Below, in pieces: positions 35,812 to 43,613 of a DNA stretch of 64,000 nt (the stretch's first letter is position 1; the number at the start of each line of letters is the position of its first letter). Source of the stretch: Methylobacterium sp. GXS13 (GTDB lineage Bacteria; Pseudomonadota; Alphaproteobacteria; Rhizobiales; Beijerinckiaceae); contig NZ_LKKO01000001.1 of the NCBI RefSeq assembly GCF_001455965.1, forward strand, positions 248,001-312,000, written 5' to 3'. The position numbers were made by a program, and so were the translations under genes. The notes below the pieces were generated by a model. That model saw only the letters and a program-made list of their open reading frames with translations, made no database searches and was not told the DNA's origin.

Positions 35812-36615
35812 ATGGGACGTGGTCGTGATTTCAGGGGGCCGCAGAAGCGCGGCTTCGACGAGAGTGGCGAGCCGAGATGGCCTGATCAGGCTCCCCCCAG
35901 CGGCGGATACGGCGGTGGTGGTTTCGGTGGTGGCGGCGGCGGCGGTTTCGGCGGTGGCGGTTTCGACCGTGGCCCGGCCCGTGGCGGTGCGGCACCGGTC
36001 GCAACCGGACCGGAGCGTGATGCGACGGTCAAGTGGTTCAACAAGGAGAAGGGCTTCGGCTTCGTCGAACTCGGCGACGGTTCGGGCGATGCCTTCCTCC
36101 ACATCCGCGCCGTCGAGGCTGCCGGCCACGACGACCTGATGCCGGGGACCCGGCTGACGGTCACCACAGCGCAGGGTCAGAAGGGTCCGCAGGTCACCAG
36201 CGTCACCAGCGTCGATACCTCCACGGCCGAGGCGCCTGCGCCCCGGCGCGAGATGCGCCCGCGCACCGGCGGCTTCGGCGCCGATCGCTTCGGCGGCGGC
36301 GGCGGCGGCTATGGTGCTGGCGGCGGCGGCGGTTACGGCGGCGGCGGTGGCGGCGGTTATGGTGCCGGTGCTGGCGGCGGTGGCCGTGCGGCCTCCGGCC
36401 CCTCGGTCGAGATGAGCGGTACCGTGAAGTGGTACGATCCCGCCAAGGGCTTCGGCTTCGTCTCGGTCAACGATGGCGGCAAGGACGTCTTCGTTCACCG
36501 TTCGGCTCTGTCCCGCGCCGGCCTCGAATCGCTGGCCGAAGGTCAGCAGGTCACCCTCGGCGTCGTCGAGGGCCAGAAGGGCCGCGAGGCTTCGAGCATC
36601 AACGTCGAAGATTGA
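35812..36615 (+). CDS. Double cold-shock-domain protein with glycine-rich linkers
   Basis: 267 residues. Two cold-shock domains: 69-134 (DATVKWFNKEKGFGFVEL, with DAFLHIRAV as RNP2) and 201-265 (GTVKWYDPAKGFGFVSVN, with DVFVHRSAL). Both keep the aromatic RNP1/RNP2 surface that binds single-stranded RNA/DNA. Glycine-rich low-complexity segments (31-60 and 153-195, GGYG/GGFGG type) lead into each domain. Double-CSD proteins are known in alphaproteobacteria; the long GGYG linkers recall plant glycine-rich RNA-binding proteins. A likely RNA chaperone. Confidence 0.93.
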   Translation: MGRGRDFRGPQKRGFDESGEPRWPDQAPPSGGYGGGGFGGGGGGGFGGGGFDRGPARGGAAPVATGPERDATVKWFNKEKGFGFVELGDGSGDAFLHIRAVEAAGHDDLMPGTRLTVTTAQGQKGPQVTSVTSVDTSTAEAPAPRREMRPRTGGFGADRFGGGGGGYGAGGGGGYGGGGGGGYGAGAGGGGRAASGPSVEMSGTVKWYDPAKGFGFVSVNDGGKDVFVHRSALSRAGLESLAEGQQVTLGVVEGQKGREASSINVED

Positions 36616-36659
36616 TCGGCCCCGCGGCCGTCTTGCTGCCGCGATCCGTGAGAATGCTG

Positions 36660-36693
36660 AAAGGCGGCGGTCCCGAGCGGGGTCGCCGCCTTT
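36660..36693 (+). terminator. Terminator after the cold-shock gene
   Basis: Stem AAAGGCGGCG/CGCCGCCTTT (10 bp) around a 14-nt GC-rich loop with inner pairing, 45 bp after the stop; TTTCGTGTTC follows on the plus strand. Confidence 0.75.
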
Positions 36694-36710
36694 CGTGTTC
36701 CGGGACTGCC

Positions 36711-36974
36711 ATGCGTTACCTCCTGATGCCGACGATCCTGCTCGTCCTCGCGAGCGTTCCCGTTCGAGCGGAGGATTTCAGCGGCTTCTATGCGGGCGTG
36801 AACGCCGGCTACGCCTTGGGCAAGGAGCGGGACCGGTCCGTTGGAATCCCCGTCACGGAACCCGGCGCCGGGGCCGCCGGCCCCGGTACCGGTCCCGATC
36901 TGCCGCCGAGTGCGCGTGATGCGGCCGCCGGGCTGCAGCGATCGAGCCGAGGGACGCCTGCGGCGGGCCGCTGA
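36711..36974 (+). CDS. Small exported protein with outer-membrane-type N-terminus
   Basis: 87 residues. Signal peptide MRYLLMPTILLVLASVPVRA, then EDFSGFYAGVNAGYALGKE, the typical first beta strand of Omp25/opacity-type outer-membrane proteins; after residue 45 it becomes proline/glycine/alanine-rich and ends. Real opacity proteins have about 200 residues and eight strands. It could be a small protein that merely resembles them or the remnant of a longer porin gene. No strong ribosome-binding site is seen. Confidence 0.55.
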   Translation: MRYLLMPTILLVLASVPVRAEDFSGFYAGVNAGYALGKERDRSVGIPVTEPGAGAAGPGTGPDLPPSARDAAAGLQRSSRGTPAAGR

Positions 36975-37106
36975 CCCACCGGGTTTCCACCAGCGAACAG
37001 CCGAGCAATTCCCTGATGGCTCGGGCTATGGCGGCACGACGACATCTCGAAACGTGTCCGCTGAGCCGAGCTCGGCGCCGACCGCGGTAACGCTCACCCA
37101 CCGCCA

Positions 37107-37226
37107 CGTCTCGAGGTGTCCGGTGATCGCGGACCGCCAGGCCTCCAAGGAGCGCTCTTGTCGTTGCCGTGATCCCGGGAGCCTTCCTTCCGAGTGGCGC
37201 CGCGCGTCGCCGCCTCGGGGTGGGGC
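37107..37226. repeat. Degenerate copy of the 41.6-kb intergenic repeat
   Basis: About 120 bp in the 411-bp gap before the DUF3649 gene. Its left part (GAGGTGTCCGGTGATCGCGG) parallels the left arm of the element at 41569-41691 (GAGGTGCCCGGCGATCGACG), and its right end GCCGCCTCGGGGTGGGG recalls the terminal arm. Many substitutions separate them, so this is an old copy. The remaining gap has no recognisable gene. Confidence 0.5.
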
Positions 37227-37385
37227 GAAGACTGATACGAGCGTTCGCCGATGGATGTCGCCCTGCGAATCCATCGCCTAAACAGCTCTCTGCACACTGG
37301 AATCGTTCCCAAACATAGCCGTTGCGAGTCCCCGTCGGCCGCTGCTAGGCCGCCTCATGGGATTACGAAACCGGGAGACCGCGCG

Positions 37386-37697
37386 ATGAGCGCTCGCCCT
37401 ATGCCGGGATTGACCGACCGTCTCTCCGTGGCCGGACGCGTCGTGCTAGCGGCGTTCGGGGGTTACGGCGTCGCGGCTCTGTCGACGGCTCTGTTCGCGC
37501 TCGCCCTGCCGTTGCCGCGCTCGGAGGCGGTCTCGACCGGGACGCTCGCGAGCTTCGCGATCATGGCCGGGGCGGTGGTCTGGGTTTTCTCCGCCCGGAC
37601 CCTGCGTCGTGCGGCTCTGGTCCTCGGTGTCATCGCGGCGCTGCTGGCGGCCGGATTGTGGCTCGCCGGGGCGTTCTCGCCGACGGTCGTCCCATGA
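37386..37697 (+). CDS. DUF3649 inner-membrane protein
   Basis: 103 residues with three hydrophobic helices (about 17-42, 52-72, 79-98). It matches the DUF3649 type found at the head of iron-uptake inner-membrane cassettes: short N-terminus, RVVLAAFGGYGVAALSTALF, and FAIMAGAVVWVFSARTLRRA. Function unknown. The PepSY gene starts inside its stop (ATGA overlap) and DUF3325 overlaps that in turn, so the three form a coupled operon. The TonB-dependent receptor that often accompanies it is not in the window. Confidence 0.85.
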   Translation: MSARPMPGLTDRLSVAGRVVLAAFGGYGVAALSTALFALALPLPRSEAVSTGTLASFAIMAGAVVWVFSARTLRRAALVLGVIAALLAAGLWLAGAFSPTVVP

Positions 37698-39220
37698 GCC
37701 ATGCCCCGCGAAAAAGCTTCCGGCAGTCGATGGCGTGGCTGCACACCTGGTCCGGGCTCGTGGTCGGCTGGGTGCTGTTCGCGATCTTCGTCACCGGCAC
37801 CGCAAGCTATTACCGCACCGAGATCTCGCACTGGATGCGGCCGGAGCTGAGCGCGCCCACGGCCGATCCGGCCACCGCGGCCACCCGCGCCGCCGCGTTT
37901 CTCGGGCGGACGATGCCCGATGCCCTGGCTTGGTCCGTCAAGCTTCCCACCGCCGAGCATCCGACGGCGGAGGTCTACTGGTGGAACAACCCGGCCGGAC
38001 CGTATCACCACGCGCTCCTCGATCCCGCCACCGGCGAGCCGTCTCAGGCGCGCGACACCAAGGGCGGCGATTTCCTCTACCGCTTCCATTTCGAGCTGAG
38101 CCTGCCGCCGGTCTGGGGCCGCTGGATCGTCGGGATCTGCGCGATGATCCTGCTGGTCTCGCTAATCAGCGGGATCGTCACCCACCGGCGGATCTTCGCC
38201 GATTTCTTCACCTTCCGGCGGGACAGATCCGCCCAGCGCGGCTGGCTCGATGCCCACAATGTCGTCGGGGTGCTGGCGCTGCCGTTCCACCTGACGATCG
38301 TCTATACCGGCCTCGTCGAGCTGGGGCCGCTGCTGATGCCCTGGGGGGTGAAGGCCGCCTACCAGGACGATATCCTGGCCTATTACGCGGAAACCGGGAT
38401 CATGGCGGCGGGGCGCAAGCCCGCGGGCCAGCCCGGCACCCTCATGCCGCTGGGCGAGATCGTCGCCCGGGCGACCGCGGCGCATGGGGAGGTGCCCGAG
38501 GTCGTGATGGTGACCGGGCCGGGCGACGCGGCCGCGAGCGTCACCGCGTTCTTCGAGGAGCCGCCCGGACTTGCGCATCTTCATCCGCAGATCGTCTATG
38601 CGGGCGATACCGGCGCCGAACTGTCGCGAACGGGCGACGTCGCCGCCGCGACCCGTACCGGTGCCGTGATGATCGGCCTGCACGAGGCGCACTTTGCGGC
38701 CGCGCCTCTGCGGGTGTTGTTCTTCATCTGCGGCGTCATGGGCGCCGCGACCATTGCCTCTGGCCTTGTCCTGTGGACCGTCGCCCGGGCGCCGAAGGGC
38801 GCAGATCCGGCAGGCTTCGGGCTGCGTCTTGTGCGCATCCTGAATCTCGGAACCATCGCCGGATTGCCCACGGGCCTCGCAGCCTACTTCCTGGCCAACC
38901 GCCTGCTCCCCCTCGACCTGGTCGGCCGGGCGGATTGGGAGGTGCGTGGCTTCTTTGCCGGCTGGATGCTCGCCGCCCTGGCGGCGCTGCTCTACCCGAA
39001 GGCCAGGGCCTGGCCCGCCGCGCTCGGAGTGGCGGCCCTTGCCTTCCTGGCCATCCCCCTCGTCGACGCGCTCACCATCAACGAGACGCGGTTCCTCGGG
39101 TTCGATGCGGCGATGCTGGCTGTGGCCATGCTCCTCGCCCTCGGTGCCCGCCTCGCGTCCCGGCCGCGCCGTCAGATGCGAGCGGCCCAACCGAACCGGT
39201 CGCGGGCGGTCGAAGCGTGA
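37694..39220 (+). CDS. PepSY-domain inner-membrane protein (PiuB-like)
   Basis: 508 residues with four transmembrane helices and PepSY_TM architecture. Seen: MAWLHTWSGLVVGWVLFAIF (first helix with the conserved histidine), FLYRFHFELSLPPVWGRWI, GIVTHRRIFADFFTFR, HNVVGVLALPFHLTIVYTGL, and late hydrophobic C-terminal helices. Such proteins reduce or process ferric siderophores at the inner membrane, with histidines that may hold haem; this is known for related PepSY proteins, not shown here. Middle gene of the DUF3649-PepSY-DUF3325 cassette. Confidence 0.9.
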   Translation: MSHAPRKSFRQSMAWLHTWSGLVVGWVLFAIFVTGTASYYRTEISHWMRPELSAPTADPATAATRAAAFLGRTMPDALAWSVKLPTAEHPTAEVYWWNNPAGPYHHALLDPATGEPSQARDTKGGDFLYRFHFELSLPPVWGRWIVGICAMILLVSLISGIVTHRRIFADFFTFRRDRSAQRGWLDAHNVVGVLALPFHLTIVYTGLVELGPLLMPWGVKAAYQDDILAYYAETGIMAAGRKPAGQPGTLMPLGEIVARATAAHGEVPEVVMVTGPGDAAASVTAFFEEPPGLAHLHPQIVYAGDTGAELSRTGDVAAATRTGAVMIGLHEAHFAAAPLRVLFFICGVMGAATIASGLVLWTVARAPKGADPAGFGLRLVRILNLGTIAGLPTGLAAYFLANRLLPLDLVGRADWEVRGFFAGWMLAALAALLYPKARAWPAALGVAALAFLAIPLVDALTINETRFLGFDAAMLAVAMLLALGARLASRPRRQMRAAQPNRSRAVEA

Positions 39221-39564
39221 CGGTACCTGCCGTGGTGCTGAGCATCTGCCTCAGCTTCTCCAGTTTCGCCGCGCTTGCGCTGAGCCTCGATCGGCATCAC
39301 CGGGCCGTGTTCCGCGTGCCTGCCCCCCGGAACCGGACCCGAGGCCTGCGGGTGGCCGGCTGGTGCGGGCTCGCGGTGGCTTTCGCCGCCTCCGTCGCCT
39401 GCAGCGGCTGGAATTTCGGACCGGTCCAGTGGATCGGCGGGCTCACCGGAGCGGCGCTGCTGGTGGTGGCGGTGATGTCCTATCGGCCGGCATGGCTGCG
39501 GGCCGCGGCGGTCGCGGCGCTGCCGCTGGCAATGCTCGCCCTGCCATTCGCCCTGGGATCCTGA
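39217..39564 (+). CDS. DUF3325 inner-membrane protein
   Basis: 115 residues starting at GTG 39217, which overlaps the PepSY stop (GTGA). Four hydrophobic helices: VVLSICLSFSSFAALALSLD, GLRVAGWCGLAVAFAASVAC, WIGGLTGAALLVVAVMSYRP, and LRAAAVAALPLAMLALPFAL. It matches DUF3325, the usual third member of this iron-uptake cassette. Function unknown. Confidence 0.85.
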   Translation: MTVPAVVLSICLSFSSFAALALSLDRHHRAVFRVPAPRNRTRGLRVAGWCGLAVAFAASVACSGWNFGPVQWIGGLTGAALLVVAVMSYRPAWLRAAAVAALPLAMLALPFALGS

Positions 39565-39608
39565 CACCGCGTCGGTCACACCGGCCACGCTCACGCTCAA
39601 GGTCAGCA

Positions 39609-39626
39609 AGCCGTCTTAAGACGGCT
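39609..39626. promoter_or_regulatory. Perfect 18-bp palindrome
   Basis: AGCCGTCTTAAGACGGCT is a perfect inverted repeat without spacer, 45 bp after the DUF3325 stop and about 300 bp before the aldehyde dehydrogenase start. It could be a regulator-binding site; without a spacer it would make a poor terminator hairpin. Confidence 0.45.
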
Positions 39627-39769
39627 GTCGAAGTGTTGGCCGAGCAATCGTCGGTGGCACCGGACATTCGGACGGTCTTTGTAACGACATCGGGCAGTTC
39701 CGAACCATTCAAAAATTGTCCTCTCGCGATCCTGATCGGGAAGGCGTAGGATCACCGCACTCGCGCACT

Positions 39770-39806
39770 GGCCAAAAGTCCAGCTTGATTCGGCAGGCCA
39801 AAAGTC
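39770..39806 (+). promoter_or_regulatory. Direct repeat GGCCAAAAGTC upstream of the aldehyde dehydrogenase
   Basis: The 11-mer GGCCAAAAGTC occurs at 39770-39780 and 39796-39806, start-to-start 26 bp (about 2.5 helical turns), 116 bp before the aldehyde dehydrogenase ATG. A pair of exact repeats here suggests tandem binding of an activator. The regulator is unknown. A sigma-54 reading was tried and does not fit the GG-N10-GC spacing. Confidence 0.45.
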
Positions 39807-39921
39807 ATTGGCTGCCACCCGAGCCGAACCGGGCCAAGCCGAAACAAGCGGCGGTCCGCGTACCAGCTTCAGCCCAAGAGCCGCGGTTCGCGAGGCCGGG
39901 GCTTATGGAGGGAACAGAGCC

Positions 39922-41445
39922 ATGAACAAGCCGGAATTCCTGGGCGACGCCCGGACCAAGTCGCCCTTCTCGGCCCGCTACGACAACTTCATCGGCGGCC
40001 AGTGGGTCGCGCCGAGCGCCGGCCGCTATTTCGAGAACACCTCGCCGATCACCGGCAAGGTGATTTGCGAGGTCGCCCGCTCCGACGCGTCCGACGTCGA
40101 CAAGGCGCTGGACGCCGCCCATGCGGCCAAGGAATCCTGGGGCCGCACCGCCCCGGCCGAGCGCGCCCGCATCCTCAACAGGATGGCCGACCGGATGGAG
40201 GAGAACCTCGATCTGATCGCCCTTGCCGAGACCTGGGACAACGGCAAGCCGATCCGCGAGACCACCAACGCCGACATCCCCCTGGCGATCGACCATTTCC
40301 GCTACTTCGCCGGTTGCGTCCGCGCGCAGGAAGGCTCGATCTCCGAGATCGACCACGACACCGTGGCCTACCATTTCCACGAGCCGCTGGGCGTCGTGGG
40401 CCAGATCATTCCGTGGAACTTCCCGATCCTGATGGCGGTTTGGAAGCTCGCCCCGGCGATCGCCGCCGGCAATTGCGTGGTGCTGAAGCCCGCCGAGCAG
40501 ACCCCGGCCTCGATCTTGGTGGTGATGGAGCTGCTGGCCGACCTGCTGCCTCCGGGCGTGATCAACATCGTCAACGGGTTCGGCCTCGAGGCCGGCAAGC
40601 CGCTGGCTTCCTCGCCGCGCATCGCCAAGATCGCGTTCACCGGTGAGACGACCACCGGCCGCCTGATCATGCAATACGCCTCGCAGAACTTGATCCCGGT
40701 GACCCTCGAGCTGGGCGGCAAGTCGCCGAACATCTTCTTCGGGGACGTGGCCAACGAGGACGACGACTTCTTCGACAAGGCCCTCGAAGGCTTCACGATG
40801 TTCGCCCTCAACCAGGGCGAGGTCTGCACCTGCCCGAGCCGCGCGCTCGTGCACGAGTCGATCTACGACCGCTTCATGGAGCGGGCGATCAAGCGGGTCG
40901 AGGCGATCACCCAGGGCTCGCCCCTCGATCCGGCCACGATGATCGGTGCCCAGGCCTCGGGCGAGCAGATGGAGAAGATTCTCAGCTACATCGATATCGG
41001 CCGCCAGGAAGGCGCGCAGCTGCTCACCGGCGGCGAGCGCAACGTCAAGGACGGCGAGCTCGCCGAGGGCTTCTACGTGCAGCCGACGGTGTTCCGCGGC
41101 CACAACAAGATGCGGATCTTCCAGGAAGAGATTTTCGGACCGGTCCTGTCGGTCACGACCTTCAAGGACGATGCCGACGCGCTGGCGATCGCCAACGACA
41201 CGCTCTACGGCCTCGGCGCCGGCATCTGGACCCGCGACGGCACCCGCGCCTACCGCTTCGGCCGGGCGATCCAGGCCGGCCGGGTCTGGACGAACTGCTA
41301 CCACGCCTATCCGGCCCACGCGGCCTTCGGCGGCTACAAGCAGTCCGGCATCGGCCGTGAGACCCACAAAATGATGCTCGATCACTACCAGCAGACCAAG
41401 AACATGCTGGTCAGCTACTCGGCCAAAAAACTTGGCTTCTTCTGA
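39922..41445 (+). CDS. exaC: NAD-dependent aldehyde dehydrogenase (ExaC/AcoD type)
   Basis: Oxidises acetaldehyde or similar short aldehydes to acids. 507 residues. Seen: [19 protein letters not shown] near the start, [34 protein letters not shown] with the general-base glutamate, catalytic C302 in [14 protein letters not shown], and the ExaC-typical end [11 protein letters not shown]. The neighbouring DUF779 gene is a frequent partner of this subfamily. It could alternatively act on propionaldehyde. The ATG at 39922 has GGAGGGAACAG before it. Confidence 0.92.
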   Translation: MNKPEFLGDARTKSPFSARYDNFIGGQWVAPSAGRYFENTSPITGKVICEVARSDASDVDKALDAAHAAKESWGRTAPAERARILNRMADRMEENLDLIALAETWDNGKPIRETTNADIPLAIDHFRYFAGCVRAQEGSISEIDHDTVAYHFHEPLGVVGQIIPWNFPILMAVWKLAPAIAAGNCVVLKPAEQTPASILVVMELLADLLPPGVINIVNGFGLEAGKPLASSPRIAKIAFTGETTTGRLIMQYASQNLIPVTLELGGKSPNIFFGDVANEDDDFFDKALEGFTMFALNQGEVCTCPSRALVHESIYDRFMERAIKRVEAITQGSPLDPATMIGAQASGEQMEKILSYIDIGRQEGAQLLTGGERNVKDGELAEGFYVQPTVFRGHNKMRIFQEEIFGPVLSVTTFKDDADALAIANDTLYGLGAGIWTRDGTRAYRFGRAIQAGRVWTNCYHAYPAHAAFGGYKQSGIGRETHKMMLDHYQQTKNMLVSYSAKKLGFF

Positions 41446-41479
41446 GTTCTGGTCCGGGTCATCCCCCGAGCCGACTTCA

Positions 41480-41510
41480 CCCCGGCCTCACGGCCGGGGC
41501 TTTTTGTTTT
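41480..41510 (+). terminator. Rho-independent terminator of the aldehyde dehydrogenase gene
   Basis: Perfect 8-bp stem CCCCGGCC/GGCCGGGG with a 4-nt loop, then C and TTTTTGTTTT on the plus strand; 35 bp after the stop. The DUF779 gene therefore probably has its own transcript or receives read-through. Confidence 0.9.
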
Positions 41511-41568
41511 GGGGCGGGGGCGATAGCTTTCGCGACGCCATCTTGACCGCGCAATTTATCCAACCCGC

Positions 41569-41691
41569 CCCCTCATCCTGAGGTGCCCGGCGATCGACGA
41601 TCGCGGGGCCTCGAAGGAGGCCTCCAGGGATCGCAAAGCCTTCTGAAGGGCTCCTTCGAGGCTCGCTGCGCTCGCACCTCAGGATGAGGGG
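41569..41691. repeat. Intergenic inverted-repeat element (CCCTCATCCTGAGGTG type)
   Basis: Arms CCCCTCATCCTGAGGTG (from 41569) and CACCTCAGGATGAGGGG (to 41691) pair perfectly over 17 bp, with further imperfect pairing inward (GGCCTCGAAGGAG with CTCCTTCGAGGCTC). The element is about 123 bp and would fold into one long hairpin. Such elements are dispersed in rhizobial and Methylobacterium genomes and have no transposase. It lies between the aldehyde dehydrogenase terminator and the DUF779 gene. Confidence 0.85.
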
Positions 41692-41789
41692 AGGGTAGGA
41701 AGGTCCGATTCGGCAGCGGGGCCGATCCGGCGCGCCGTAGAAATCCGGATCCCGGCACGCATATCCAACAACCAGAATGGGAGGGCAGC

Positions 41790-42215
41790 ATGAGTGCGAT
41801 CTCGACGCCGGAGGCTACCACCGCCGAGCAGGTCGGCGCCGACGGTACGCCGCTGCGGGTCACCGCGACGCCTGCGGCTCTCGCACTGATCGATGAGCTG
41901 CGGTCCGACTACGGCCCGGTGATGTTCCACCAATCCGGCGGCTGCTGCGACGGGTCCTCGCCCATGTGCTACCCGGTCGGCGACTTCATCATCAGCGACG
42001 GCGACGTCCATCTCGGGCAGGTCGGCGGCGCGGATTTCTTCATCTCCCGCTCGCAATTCGCCGTCTGGAAGCACACTCACATCCTGCTCGACGTGGTGCC
42101 GGGACGCGGCGGCATGTTCTCTTTGGAAAACGGGCGGGAAAAGCGCTTCCATATCCGCTCGCGCCTGTTCACCGAGGCCGAGAACCGGGCGCTCGAGGGT
42201 GCCTGCAAGCTCTAG
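41790..42215 (+). CDS. DUF779 protein (aldehyde-dehydrogenase-associated)
   Basis: 141 residues. Seen: LIDELRSDYGPVMFHQSGGC, the conserved block CCDGSSPMCYPVGDF with three cysteines, and WKHTHILLDVVPGRGGMFSL. DUF779 genes are often adjacent to acetaldehyde dehydrogenase genes, as here, but the function is not established; the cysteines suggest metal or thiol chemistry. No signal peptide. It leads a tight three-gene set with the AhpD-like gene (16-nt gap) and the cupin gene (4-nt overlap). Confidence 0.9.
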   Translation: MSAISTPEATTAEQVGADGTPLRVTATPAALALIDELRSDYGPVMFHQSGGCCDGSSPMCYPVGDFIISDGDVHLGQVGGADFFISRSQFAVWKHTHILLDVVPGRGGMFSLENGREKRFHIRSRLFTEAENRALEGACKL

Positions 42216-42231
42216 GGCGGGGAGGGGAACG

Positions 42232-42642
42232 ATGGCGACTGTGAAGCTGTGGAGCGATGCCGAGGCGGAGGCCGACCCGCGGGTCCAGGCGGTGTTCGCC
42301 GAAATCCGCGCGACCCGGGGCTCGGACTTCATCAACAACTTCTGGCGCGGCCTCGCCAACGATCCGGGGCTTCTGGAGCGGACCTGGGCCAGCCTCAAGG
42401 TCGTGATGGGGCCGGGCAGCCTCGATCCGCTCACCAAGGAGCTGGTCTACATCGCGGTCTCGATCGCCAATGGCTGCACCTACTGCATCCATTCCCATAC
42501 CGCGGCGGCGGGCGCGAAGGGTTTGACCCCGGAGCAGCACGGCGAGTTCCTGGCGGTGGTTGGCATGGCGAACCAGACCAACGCCCTGGTCAACGGCATG
42601 CAGATCCCCGTGGATGCCGCATTCAAGGTGGGGGAGTTATGA
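42232..42642 (+). CDS. AhpD-like carboxymuconolactone decarboxylase-family protein
   Basis: 136 residues from ATG 42232 with SD GGAGGGG. The domain contains the C-x2-C redox site in NGCTYCIHSHTAAAGAKGL, with the histidine relay H-x-H typical of AhpD, and LDPLTKELVYIAVSIAN before it. Members are alkylhydroperoxidases or disulfide reductases. It is coupled to the cupin gene by an ATGA overlap. Its substrate is unknown; in this cluster it may deal with peroxides or thiol adducts formed during aldehyde oxidation. Confidence 0.9.
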   Translation: MATVKLWSDAEAEADPRVQAVFAEIRATRGSDFINNFWRGLANDPGLLERTWASLKVVMGPGSLDPLTKELVYIAVSIANGCTYCIHSHTAAAGAKGLTPEQHGEFLAVVGMANQTNALVNGMQIPVDAAFKVGEL

Positions 42643-43079
42643 GCACCAGATCCGAGACCTCACGGCCGGGCCTGGTGGTCCTGCGCGAAAGCGCGCCGTT
42701 CCGCGGCAAGCAGGGGCATATCTATCGCCCAGCCATCTCGGCCGAGGCCGTGGGCGCCAAGGCGCTCCACATGCAGCTTCTGGAGATCCCGCCGGGCGAG
42801 CGCGCGCACGCCCACAAGCACGAGTCGCACGAGACCGCGATCCACGTGCTGTCCGGGATCTCGGGCTGCTTCTGGGGTGAGCGGCTGGAGCATCACGTGA
42901 TCGCCGGGGCCGGCGAGTTCGTCTACATCGCCGCCGACGTGCCGCACCTGCCCTACAACCGCAGCCAGACCGAGCCGGTCACCGCGGTGATCGCCCGGAC
43001 CGACCCGAACGAGCAGGAGAGCGTGGTGCTGCTGCCGGAGCTCGAAGCCGGGGTCGATTGGTCGAAGGCGGAGGGTTAG
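42639..43079 (+). CDS. Cupin-domain protein
   Basis: 146 residues forming one cupin barrel. Motif 1 is GERAHAHKHESHETAIHVLSG (residues about 53-73, several histidines plus the glutamate as metal ligands) and motif 2 is GAGEFVYIAADVPHLPYN. Such small cupins can be dioxygenases, isomerases or sensors. No other domain or signal peptide. It is translated in overlap with the AhpD-like gene. Function not recognised. Confidence 0.85.
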   Translation: MSTRSETSRPGLVVLRESAPFRGKQGHIYRPAISAEAVGAKALHMQLLEIPPGERAHAHKHESHETAIHVLSGISGCFWGERLEHHVIAGAGEFVYIAADVPHLPYNRSQTEPVTAVIARTDPNEQESVVLLPELEAGVDWSKAEG

Positions 43080-43192
43080 GCGTCGCAGGTTTGAGGCCGC
43101 CGTCGATGACGGAGTGCGACAGGCCGCGTCTTTCGTACGGGCTTGCGGATCCACCCATCGAGGTCGGTAGAAGACACGGGAAGCACCGCGGC

Positions 43193-43371
43193 TCTCCCTC
43201 CCCCCCCCTGCGGGGGAGGGTGGCCCCCGAAGGGGGTCGGGAGAGGGGAGCGACGGTGCAGGGTTGAGCTGCGCCCGTCATGCCGGTCGCGCCCTGTCCT
43301 GAAGCCGGGTTCCCCTCTCCCGACCCGGCTTGACGGCCGGCCCACCCTCCCCCGCAGAGGGGGGAGGGAGA
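43193..43371. repeat. Intergenic inverted-repeat element (CCCTCCCCC...GGTCGGGAGAGGGG type)
   Basis: Arms at 43193-43250 and 43310-43371 are approximate complements, including CCCTCCCCC/GGGGGAGGG and GGTCGGGAGAGGGGA/TCCCCTCTCCCGACC. About 180 bp in the 534-bp gap between the cupin gene and the Sel1 gene. The other parts of this gap hold no gene that I can support. Confidence 0.8.
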
Positions 43372-43613
43372 CGCGCTTGGGGTCAGCCTTTTGCCCTTAT
43401 CCGGCAGCGATGTGTGAGAACGTCGTAGCCCACGCGGATGAGGGAACCCACGCCCTGTCCGAGCGCTCTGGCCTGTCGGTGGACGCGCCTGCCTCCGCTT
43501 CATCGTCGGCCGTAGGGGAACCGATCCGATAGATTAACGGCCTCCCAGAATGAAAGCGGGGGTGGGAGAACCCGGCCGAGCACTTTGATCGAGCTATTGG
43601 CCTCGGCACCGCT

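Noticed and set aside
39765..39812. Sigma-54 promoter in the GGCCAAAAGTC repeats
   Set aside because: The GG-to-GC distance is 13 or more in place of 12 and the -12 box is poor.
43143..43532. Coding frames across the 43.2-43.4 kb palindrome
   Set aside because: Their proteins are products of the G/C-rich inverted repeat on both strands and lack start signals.
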